Part shown: piece after piece, positions 51,243 to 58,434 of the stretch | How positions within the stretch are numbered: the stretch's first letter is position 1 | Layout: every line of letters starts with the position of its first letter | Assembly (NCBI RefSeq): GCF_018638295.1 | Contig: NZ_JABTTS010000014.1 | Location: 1 to 64,000 of the forward strand | Origin: Streptomyces sp. CHD11 | GTDB taxonomy: Bacteria > Actinomycetota > Actinomycetes > Streptomycetales > Streptomycetaceae | Direction of reading: 5' to 3' | DNA length: 64,000 nucleotides | The notes under the pieces: model-generated | The model's input: only the letters and a program-made list of their open reading frames with translations | Databases searched by the model: none | What the model was told of the DNA's origin: nothing | Made by a program: the position numbers and the translations under genes

Positions 51243-52304
51243 TCAGCACATTCCGGCGGGTTCGGAGAGCGTGCAGGTGTTGCGGCTGAAGGTGTTGGTC
51301 CGGGCGGTGTCCCGGTTGGCCAGGTCGGCCGGGGCGTTGCCGGTCACCAGGTTGTCGCGGATCTCGTTGTGCTCACTGGGGGTGCCGACGAGGCTCTTGA
51401 ACAGCACGATGCCGCCGGACAGGGGGGAGGTGCCCTTGTTGTTCTCGACCCGGTTGAAGGCGACGCGCGTCTTCTCGACACCGGTGAGGACGATGCCCGA
51501 GCCCTGGAGGAAGGGGAGCCTCGGTGTCTTGGCGCAGTGCTTGTTGTTGGCGTGGATGCGATTCCACGTCACGTCCAGATGACCGGCGCGCGGCGTGGAC
51601 TCGTCCCCCACCACGAACACGGCGGCGCAGTTGCCGGTGGCCTCGTTGTGGGAGACGCTGAGGTTCCGCAGCCGCCGTACCGTGACGCCGACCCGGTTGC
51701 CCTCGGTCCTGTTGTGCCGGACCGCCGTGCTGCGGGCGTCGCGGGCACCCTCCTCGGTGTCGACGGTGTTGGCGACGAAGAGTCCGGCGTCGCCGTTCGT
51801 CCGGGTGAGGTTGTGACTGATCACGCTGCTGACGGAGCGTTCCGCGGCGATGCCCCACTGGCCGTTCTTCTCCGCGGTCACGTGCTGGACCCTCAGGTCC
51901 TCCGTGCCGGTGGCCCACACTCCGTTCTTGGCGAAGCCACGCACCGTCAGCGACCGCACGCTGACGTCGTCGAGGGGCTTCTTGTCGGTGCCGGTGACGC
52001 AGATGCCGTTGCCCGCCTTGGCGCAGGCGCTCTTGCCGGGGGTCTTGGCGGGCACCAGGACGGTGCGGGTGGCACCGTGACCGCGCAGGGCGATGTCCGA
52101 CTCGGTGATGTCGACGCTCTGCCGGTAGGTACCGGGCGCCAGCAGGACGGTGTCCCCCGGTTCGGCGGCGTCGACGGCTTTCTGGATCGACTGTCCTGGC
52201 TGTACACGGTGCACGGTCGGCTGCTGGGCCGACGGAGCGGCACCCAGCCCCGCGGCCACGACTGCGGTGGTACATGCGAGATACGCGATGTGGCGTCTGT
52301 TCAT
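51243..52304 (-). CDS. Secreted right-handed parallel beta-helix protein
   Basis: 353 residues. A signal peptide (about 1-25) is followed by HRVQPGQSIQKAVDAAEPGDTVLLAPGTYRQSVDI, the common start of pectate-lyase-like parallel beta-helices. Many degenerate turns then follow (for example VTAEKNGQWGIAAE, HNLTRTNGDAGLFV, HNRTEGNRVGVTV, HNEATGNCAAVFV). Several Cys (four in the second half, two at the C-terminus TCTLSEPAGMC) may form disulfides. Likely a surface or secreted carbohydrate-binding or lyase-fold protein; no catalytic residues can be assigned. It is possibly co-transcribed with the O-methyltransferase. Confidence 0.85.
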   Translation of the reverse strand: MNRRHIAYLACTTAVVAAGLGAAPSAQQPTVHRVQPGQSIQKAVDAAEPGDTVLLAPGTYRQSVDITESDIALRGHGATRTVLVPAKTPGKSACAKAGNGICVTGTDKKPLDDVSVRSLTVRGFAKNGVWATGTEDLRVQHVTAEKNGQWGIAAERSVSSVISHNLTRTNGDAGLFVANTVDTEEGARDARSTAVRHNRTEGNRVGVTVRRLRNLSVSHNEATGNCAAVFVVGDESTPRAGHLDVTWNRIHANNKHCAKTPRLPFLQGSGIVLTGVEKTRVAFNRVENNKGTSPLSGGIVLFKSLVGTPSEHNEIRDNLVTGNAPADLANRDTARTNTFSRNTCTLSEPAGMC

Positions 52305-52604
52305 GAGCCGAAGCTATGAGCGGGTGTTCCGCCCCGCCACCGGTGATCACCCAGCCGGGCGCGGTGACCGCCGGGCCCCGGAACCGGTCCGTTCACCGGG
52401 CCGGCCGGCGGGATGACGGGGCCGTCCGGCGACTCCGTCCGCCCCGGTGCGCGCCGGCGGGCGCCGGCGGGCGCCGGGCTCGCCCGTTCGGCCGCGGTCG
52501 CCTCGCCCGTCCGGCCGCTTCACGGTGTCGTTGGCGTGACGCGCCCGCCGCCAGGGCATCGGTGGCCCCGGGCGCCCGGTCCGGCGCAGTGAGAGGGACG
52601 GAAC
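52305..52604. other. 300-bp divergent promoter region
   Basis: It lies between the beta-helix gene (start 52304) and the hydrolase gene (start 52605). It holds a short GC-rich direct repeat (GCGCCGGCGG units at about 52451-52479). I see no gene and no clear operator. Confidence 0.4.
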
Positions 52605-54242
52605 ATGCACATACCCCGAATACGCGGCCCCCTGGCAGGGCGCCGACGTCGTACCGCCGTCGTCGCGGCCCTGCTGGCCGGTTGCACGGTTCTGAGCGGA
52701 CCGGGTCCCGCAGCGGCCGGCGGCGCTCCCCCGCCCGCCCCGCCCGTCCCGGAGCTGGACTGGACCCGGTGCGTGCCGGGCAGCGACTTCGACTGCGCGA
52801 CCGCGAAGGTGCCCCTGGACCACGGCGATCCCGGGGGCCGCGCCATCGAACTGGCCGTCGTCAGACGGAAGGCGGCCGACCCGGACCGGCGCGTCGGCAC
52901 CCTGTTCTTCAATCCCGGCGGCCCCGGCGGTCCGGGAACGGTACAGATGCCGCAGAACCACGCGTCCTTCCCGCGCGAGGTGCGGGAGCGGTTCGACATC
53001 GTCAGCTGGGACCCCCGCGGGATCGGCAACAGCACGGCGGTGAACTGCTTCGCGAGCCTCGAGGAGGCCGCCGGGTGGAGCGCGGACCGCGCCGCGGGCT
53101 TCCCGGTCGGGGAGGAGGAGCGGGCGGCGTTCACCGCCTCGTACGAGGAGCTGGGCCGGCGCTGCGAGCGGCGGGACCCGGAGCTGCTGCGTCATGTGTC
53201 GACCGCCGACACGGCACGCGACCTCGACCTGCTCCGCGCGGCGGTGGGCGAGGACCGGCTCAACTACCTGGGGATCTCCTACGGCACGATACTGGGCGCC
53301 ACCTACGCGAACCTGTTCCCCGACCGGGTGCGGGCGATGATCCTGGACAGCAACTGGGATCCGCGGGCCTGGACGGACAACGCCTCGGACGAGGACGCCC
53401 GGCTGACGAGCTTCCAGCGACTGGGCTCCGACCGCGGTGCCGCGGCGACCCTGGACCGCTTCCTGACGCTGTGCGGGTCTGCCGGCACCGACCGCTGCGC
53501 CTTCTCCGCGGGCAGCCCGGAGGCGACCAGGGACAAGTTCGACGGGCTGATGCGGCGGCTGCGGGAGCGGCCCGTGGAGGGGTGGACCTACGCCGGCACG
53601 GTCGCCGACGTGGTGAACAGCTTCTACGTCGTCCACCCCGGGTGGACACTGCTCGCCGCCCGGCTGCAGGACCTCTGGCAGGGCCGCGCCCCGCGGCCGG
53701 CGCCGTCCCCGCCCCCGCCGGCGGTCCCCGACCCCGCTCCGTACCTGGGCGAGGAACAGAGCACCGCGGTGTTCTGCGGTGACAGTCCCAATCCACCGGA
53801 CGCCGGGGCCTACCACGCCCTGGAGGAGCTGAGCGCCGCCCGCGCGGGCGACCTGGGGCGCTACTGGGTCTGGGCCACCGCCGCGTGCGCCTCCTGGCCG
53901 GCGGTCGCCGAGCACCGCTACCGCGGGCCGTGGGACACCCCGACGGCACACCCGGTCCTGGTGATCGGCACCACCTACGATCCCTCCACCCCCTACTCGG
54001 CGGCGCAGGCCATGGCGGAGGAACTGGCCGACGCCCGGCTGCTGAGGCACCACGGCCACGGGCACACCGCGCTGCTCAACCCCAGCGGTTGCGTCCAGGC
54101 CCACGAGAGCCGCTACCTGGTCGACGGCGTCCTGCCGCCGCCCGGGGCGACGTGCGAACAGGACACACCGCCGTTCGCCGCGCCCAGGCCGAGCGGCTCA
54201 GTCGCCACAGGCGGGGGCGGGACGGCCCGCACCGTCTCCTGA
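52605..54242 (+). CDS. Secreted alpha/beta-hydrolase peptidase (TAP/SlpD-type), probable lipoprotein
   Basis: 545 residues. N-terminal signal with the lipobox LLAGC (Cys27), so it is probably membrane-anchored outside. The alpha/beta-hydrolase fold shows FFNPGGPGGPG (oxyanion loop, about 101-111), the nucleophile S225 in LGISYGTILGATYA, and a late His in HHGHGHTAL. A TAP C-terminal domain follows the Pro-rich insert at about 360-378. The family (tripeptidyl aminopeptidase, SlpD/E) removes tripeptides from mycelium-surface proteins. It stands alone, facing right. Confidence 0.9.
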   Translation: MHIPRIRGPLAGRRRRTAVVAALLAGCTVLSGPGPAAAGGAPPPAPPVPELDWTRCVPGSDFDCATAKVPLDHGDPGGRAIELAVVRRKAADPDRRVGTLFFNPGGPGGPGTVQMPQNHASFPREVRERFDIVSWDPRGIGNSTAVNCFASLEEAAGWSADRAAGFPVGEEERAAFTASYEELGRRCERRDPELLRHVSTADTARDLDLLRAAVGEDRLNYLGISYGTILGATYANLFPDRVRAMILDSNWDPRAWTDNASDEDARLTSFQRLGSDRGAAATLDRFLTLCGSAGTDRCAFSAGSPEATRDKFDGLMRRLRERPVEGWTYAGTVADVVNSFYVVHPGWTLLAARLQDLWQGRAPRPAPSPPPPAVPDPAPYLGEEQSTAVFCGDSPNPPDAGAYHALEELSAARAGDLGRYWVWATAACASWPAVAEHRYRGPWDTPTAHPVLVIGTTYDPSTPYSAAQAMAEELADARLLRHHGHGHTALLNPSGCVQAHESRYLVDGVLPPPGATCEQDTPPFAAPRPSGSVATGGGGTARTVS

Positions 54243-54480
54243 GGCGCCGGCGCCGGACGCCGGCGCGGTGGTGACGAACGGGCTGCCGGCAGCTGGCGGT
54301 GGGCGTTCCCCGGCGGGTCGCGCGGTACGGCCTCGCACGCCGCCGAGCGACCCGGCCGGCCGGACGGCTGCCCCGGGCGAGCGACCACCTCGTGCGGGGC
54401 CCTCGCGTCGGAGGCGCCGGAGGAGGATCTCGCCGGCACCCATCCTCCGCGCCGCCGTGACGCCGTGACGCCGCGGGGGC

Positions 54481-54520
54481 GCGGGGTCGCGGGGTCGCGG
54501 GGTCGCGGGGTCGAGGGGTC
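54481..54520. repeat. Five tandem copies of an 8-bp unit
   Basis: GCGGGGTC repeated five times in a row, the last with one change (GAGGGGTC). It sits in the noncoding space between the convergent hydrolase and GntR genes, ending 8 bp before the GntR stop at 54529. It is preceded by a shorter CGCCGTGA duplication. Confidence 0.85.
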
Positions 54521-54528
54521 GCGTCAGG

Positions 54529-55245
54529 TCACGCGGCGCCGCCCGGCAGATCGGGCGACTCGGCGATCTCCTGTTCGGCGGCGTCGATGATGGCCAGGAC
54601 GGCGGCCGCCGCGGCCGCGGGGTCGCGGGCCTCGACGGCGTGCACCACGGCGCGGTGGCCCGGCAGCGAGGCCTCCACCGCGCCGGGGGTCCGGGTGCTG
54701 ACGAGGAAGCTGTGCTCCAGCGCGATGTCGACGGCGCGGCCCAGTGAGCCGAGGAGACGGTTGCCGCTGGCGTCGAGCAGCGCCCGGTGGAAGGCGATGT
54801 CGGCCTCGACGTAACCGCCGCGGCCGGGTTCCGCCGCCGCGGCCTCCATGGCGGCCAGGAGGTCGTACAGGGCGCGCACCTCGCCGGGGCCGGCCCGGTC
54901 GGCGGCGAGCCGGGCCGCCTCGGGCTCGACGATCCGGCGCAGTTCGGTCGTGTCGCGCAGCAGGGCCGTGGCCTCCCCGGCCTGTTGCCAGCGCAGCACG
55001 TCACGGTCCAGGTGGTTCCAGTGCTCCGGGGGCAGCACCCGCGTGCCGGTGCGCGGGCGTACGTGCAGCATCCCCTTGGCCACCAGTGCCTTGACCGCTT
55101 CCCGCACCACCCCTCGGCTGACGCCGATCTCGGCCGCGAGCGCGTCCTCGACCGGCAGCGGATCCCCCGGCTCCCACACGCCGCCCGCGACGCGCCGCCC
55201 GAGTTCGTCGACCACGCGCTGGTGCATGGTCAGAAAGTGCACCAC
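54529..55245 (-). CDS. GntR-family regulator, FCD (FadR-like) subfamily, of the sugar-acid genes
   Basis: 238 residues. The winged helix (about 8-75) reads GDPLPVEDALAAEIGVSRGVVREAVKALVAKGM. The FCD ligand domain (about 90-225) shows FHRALLDASGNRLL and GHRAVVHAVEARD with the His metal ligands. It is divergent from the xylD-like gene, and the AT-rich palindrome at 55278-55292 in the 128-bp gap is the obvious operator. It is the probable repressor of the dehydratase genes, induced by a sugar acid. Start GTG 55245, or ATG 55227. Confidence 0.92.
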   Translation of the reverse strand: MVHFLTMHQRVVDELGRRVAGGVWEPGDPLPVEDALAAEIGVSRGVVREAVKALVAKGMLHVRPRTGTRVLPPEHWNHLDRDVLRWQQAGEATALLRDTTELRRIVEPEAARLAADRAGPGEVRALYDLLAAMEAAAAEPGRGGYVEADIAFHRALLDASGNRLLGSLGRAVDIALEHSFLVSTRTPGAVEASLPGHRAVVHAVEARDPAAAAAAVLAIIDAAEQEIAESPDLPGGAA

Positions 55246-55277
55246 GATCTTCGCTCACCCTCTGGACTCATTCATCG

Positions 55278-55292
55278 AATCATTTAATGATT
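55278..55292. promoter_or_regulatory. GntR/FCD operator palindrome
   Basis: AATCATTTAATGATT, a perfect 15-bp palindrome (6-bp arms, TTA centre), stands out as AT-rich in a GC-rich genome. It lies between the divergent GntR gene and the sugar-acid dehydratase gene, 33 bp from the former start and 82 bp from the latter. Confidence 0.75.
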
Positions 55293-55373
55293 GCGGTCCA
55301 GGGTACGGCCTGCGGGCTTCACCCACGACCCCATCGCGAAGCGGACGACGGCGAAGCCACGGGAAGGGCCCAC

Positions 55374-57110
55374 ATGACCGACGGTCGGAAGACGAGTCGC
55401 CGCAGCCAGGCATGGTTCGGCGCGCGGGGCCGCAGCGGGATGCTGTACCGCTCCTGGATGCGCAACCAGGGGTTCGGGCACGAGGTGTTCGACGGGCGTC
55501 CCGTCATCGGCATCGCGACCAGCGCCTCCGAACTCGCCCCGTGCAACGCCCATCTGACACGCGTCGCCGAAGCGGTCAAACGCGGTGTGTGGCAGGCGGG
55601 CGGCCTGCCGCTCCAGTTCCCCACCATGGCCACCGGCGAGACCCTGATGCGCCCGACCGCCATGCTGTACCGCAACCTCATGGCCATGGAGGTCGAGGAG
55701 CTGATCCGGGCCAATCCGCTCGACGGTGTCGTGCTGCTGTCCGGCTGCGACAAGACGACCCCCGCCATGCTCATGGGCGCCGCCAGCGTCGACCTGCCCG
55801 CCGTCATGGTCACCGGCGGGCCGATGCTCAACGGCAAGTACCGGGGCCAGGACGTGGGATCCGGCACCCACGTGTGGAAGTTCGAGGAGGACCTGAAGAC
55901 CGGCCGGATGACCGAGGAGGAGTGCTTCTTCGCGGAAGGGTGCATGGCCCGCTCAAGCGGGCACTGCATGACGATGGGGACCGCCTCGACGATGGCCTGC
56001 GTGGCCGAGGCGCTCGGTATGCAGCTGCCGGGCTCGGCGGCCTGGCCCGCGGTCGACTCCCGGCGGATGGAGGTCGCTCAGGCGGCGGGGCAGCGCATCG
56101 TGACGATGGTGGAGGAGGAGCTGCGGCCCTCGGCGATCCTGACCCGGGAGGCGTTCGAGAACGCCATCCGGGTCAACGCGGCCATCGGCGGCTCCACGAA
56201 CGCGATCATCCACCTCACCGCCATCGCCGGACGCGTCGGCGTCGAGCTGGACCTGCGGGACTTCGACGACCTGGTCCGCGCGGTACCGACCCTGGTCAAC
56301 CTGATGCCCAGCGGCAAGTACCTCATGGAGGACTTCTGTTACGCGGGTGGTCTGCCCGCCGTCATGGCCGAGCTGCTCGGCGGCGAGCTGCTGCACGGAG
56401 GACAGATCACGGTCACCGGACGCACCATCGCCGAGAACAACGAGAACGCCGAGCGCGTCGACTCCGACGTCATCACCCGCCTCGACGCCCCCTTCCAGCC
56501 GGCCGGTACCGGTATCGCCGTCCTGCGCGGCAACCTGTGCCCCGACGGTGCCGTGATCAAGCAGTCCGCCGCGTCACCGCACCTGCTCACCCACCGCGGC
56601 CCCGCGCGCGTCTTCGACTCCCCCGAGGCCTATCACGAGGTGGTCGACGACCCGGACCTCGACATCGACGAGAACACCGTCATCGTCATCCGCAACGCCG
56701 GCCCGAAGGGCTACCCCGGCATGCCCGAGGTCTCCAACGTCCCGCTGCCCGCCAAGCTGCTGAAGGCCGGCGTCACCGACATGGTGCGCGTCTGCGACGG
56801 CCGGATGAGCGGCACCGGGTACGGGACGGTGGTCCTGCACGTGGCGCCCGAGGCCGCCGTCGGCGGACCTCTGGCCCTGGTGCGCGACGGGGACCCCGTC
56901 GTCCTGGACGTCCCGAACCGGGTCCTGCGCCTGGACGTGGACGACGCCGAGCTCACGCGACGCCGGCAGACGTGGAGCGCGCCCGCCGAGCGGCACGCCG
57001 GCGGCTACACCTGGCTCTACACCGAGAACGTGGAACAGGCCGACCGGGGCGCCGACTTCGGTTTCCTGCGCGGCAGCCGTGGCCACGAGGTCCCGCGCGA
57101 CTCCCACTGA
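55374..57110 (+). CDS. xylD: IlvD/Edd-family sugar-acid dehydratase (xylonate/arabinonate dehydratase-like)
   Basis: 578 residues. Three Cys ligands for the [2Fe-2S] cluster are at C57 (ELAPCNAH), C125 (LSGCDKTTPAM) and C198 (SSGHCMTMGTAS). Their spacing matches that of characterised pentonate dehydratases. AIGGSTNAIIHL and CDGRMSGTGYGTVVLHVAPEA are also family blocks. It dehydrates a pentonate (D-xylonate or L-arabinonate) to a 2-keto-3-deoxy acid. The XylX-type enzyme encoded 45 bp downstream would take the next step. ATG 55374 follows GGGAAGGGCCCAC. The substrate is inferred from that neighbour. Confidence 0.88.
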   Translation: MTDGRKTSRRSQAWFGARGRSGMLYRSWMRNQGFGHEVFDGRPVIGIATSASELAPCNAHLTRVAEAVKRGVWQAGGLPLQFPTMATGETLMRPTAMLYRNLMAMEVEELIRANPLDGVVLLSGCDKTTPAMLMGAASVDLPAVMVTGGPMLNGKYRGQDVGSGTHVWKFEEDLKTGRMTEEECFFAEGCMARSSGHCMTMGTASTMACVAEALGMQLPGSAAWPAVDSRRMEVAQAAGQRIVTMVEEELRPSAILTREAFENAIRVNAAIGGSTNAIIHLTAIAGRVGVELDLRDFDDLVRAVPTLVNLMPSGKYLMEDFCYAGGLPAVMAELLGGELLHGGQITVTGRTIAENNENAERVDSDVITRLDAPFQPAGTGIAVLRGNLCPDGAVIKQSAASPHLLTHRGPARVFDSPEAYHEVVDDPDLDIDENTVIVIRNAGPKGYPGMPEVSNVPLPAKLLKAGVTDMVRVCDGRMSGTGYGTVVLHVAPEAAVGGPLALVRDGDPVVLDVPNRVLRLDVDDAELTRRRQTWSAPAERHAGGYTWLYTENVEQADRGADFGFLRGSRGHEVPRDSH

Positions 57111-57155
57111 ATCAGCCCCGGGCGACCGCCCCTTCACCCCAGGAGAGCATCGATC

Positions 57156-58343
57156 GTGGAATCGGCAGCAGCGCGCCCCCGTCCGGTCCTCACGGCCGGC
57201 TCCGTCCTGCCGGAGGACGCCGGCCGGGCCGCCCTCGTCGCGCGCGTCCACGACCCGGAGGTCGGCGGGCCGTGTGTGGCCGCGGTCCGCGGCGAGTACG
57301 CCGTCGACCTGACGGCCGTCGCACCCACCGTCTCCGACCTGATGGAGCGCGAGGACGCGGCGGAGGTGGTCCGGGAGGCCGGCGGCGGACGCGTCTGGCG
57401 CCTGGACGAACTGCTCGAGGCGCCGGCCGGCCTGCGTGACGCTCCCCGTCTGCTCGCTCCCGTCGACCTGCAGGTGGTCAAGGCCGCCGGCGTCACCTTC
57501 GCCCGGAGCCTGCTGGAACGCGTCATCGAGGAGCGCACGGGCGGCGATCCGGCGCAGGCCGCGCGGGTACGGGCCCGCGTCGGGCAGGTGGTGGGCGGCG
57601 CCCTCGACGGCATCCGTCCCGGATCGCCCGAGGCGGACAGGGCCAGGGAGCTGCTCGTCTCCGAAGGACTGTGGTCGCAGTACCTGGAGGTCGGGATCGG
57701 GCCTGACCCGGAAGTGTTCACCAAGGCCCCGGTCCTGTCCGCCGTCGGCACCGGCGCCGACATCGGAGTGCTCGGCGCCTCGGTGTGGAACAACCCCGAG
57801 CCGGAGGCCGTCCTGGTCGTCGACTCGCGCGGCCGGGTACGCGGCGCGGCACTCGGCAACGACGTCAACCTCCGCGACATCGAGGGACGCAGCGCCCTGC
57901 TGCTGTCCCACGCGAAGGACAACAACGCCTCCTGCGCGATCGGCCCGTTCATCCGGCTGTTCGACGGGGACTTCGGCCTCGACACCGTACGCGGGCTCGA
58001 CATCGACCTGCGGATCGACGGCGCGGACGGCTACGTCCTGCACGGCAGCAGTTCGATGCGCGAGATCAGCCGCGACGTCCTGGAGCTGGTGGCCGCCACA
58101 CACGGTCCGCACCATCAGTACCCGGACGGCTTCGTGCTGTTCACCGGAACACTGTTCGCCCCCACCGAGGACCGGCGGGCGGCCGGCGCGGGCTTCACCC
58201 ACGAGTACGGCGACGTCGTGCGGATCTCCAGCCCCCGGCTCGGGGCCCTGGTCAACACCGTCGTCCCCAGCGAGCAGGCCACGCCGTGGACGTTCGGCGT
58301 ACGGGAGCTGATGCGCAGCCTCGCCCGGCGCGGCGTGCTGTGA
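57156..58343 (+). CDS. xylX: FAH-family 2-keto-3-deoxy-pentonate dehydratase (XylX-like)
   Basis: 395 residues. It strongly resembles Caulobacter XylX and 2-keto-3-deoxyarabinonate dehydratases: PVDLQVVKAAGVTFARSLLERVIEER, GLWSQYLEVGIGPDPEVFTK, GNDVNLRDIEGRSALLLSHAKDNNASCAIGPF, HQYPDGFVLFTGT and PWTFGVREL. The acidic metal ligands of the FAH fold are retained. It converts 2-keto-3-deoxy-pentonate to alpha-ketoglutarate semialdehyde, the key step of the Weimberg-type oxidative pathway. The GTG start follows AGGAGAGCATCGATC. The semialdehyde dehydrogenase is not in this window. Confidence 0.9.
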   Translation: MESAAARPRPVLTAGSVLPEDAGRAALVARVHDPEVGGPCVAAVRGEYAVDLTAVAPTVSDLMEREDAAEVVREAGGGRVWRLDELLEAPAGLRDAPRLLAPVDLQVVKAAGVTFARSLLERVIEERTGGDPAQAARVRARVGQVVGGALDGIRPGSPEADRARELLVSEGLWSQYLEVGIGPDPEVFTKAPVLSAVGTGADIGVLGASVWNNPEPEAVLVVDSRGRVRGAALGNDVNLRDIEGRSALLLSHAKDNNASCAIGPFIRLFDGDFGLDTVRGLDIDLRIDGADGYVLHGSSSMREISRDVLELVAATHGPHHQYPDGFVLFTGTLFAPTEDRRAAGAGFTHEYGDVVRISSPRLGALVNTVVPSEQATPWTFGVRELMRSLARRGVL

Positions 58344-58380
58344 CCGGCGGCCACCGCGCCGGGAGGGCGGAGAAGACGGC

Positions 58381-58400
58381 GTCAGGGCCCCGCCCCTGAC
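58381..58400. terminator. Terminator between the convergent pentose operons
   Basis: GTCAGGG (58381-58387) pairs with CCCTGAC (58394-58400) across a 6-nt loop, between the xylX-like stop (58343) and the GH3 stop (58435). Confidence 0.6.
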
Positions 58401-58434
58401 ACTCGGCGGCCCCGCACCCGGTTCCCTTCCGGTG

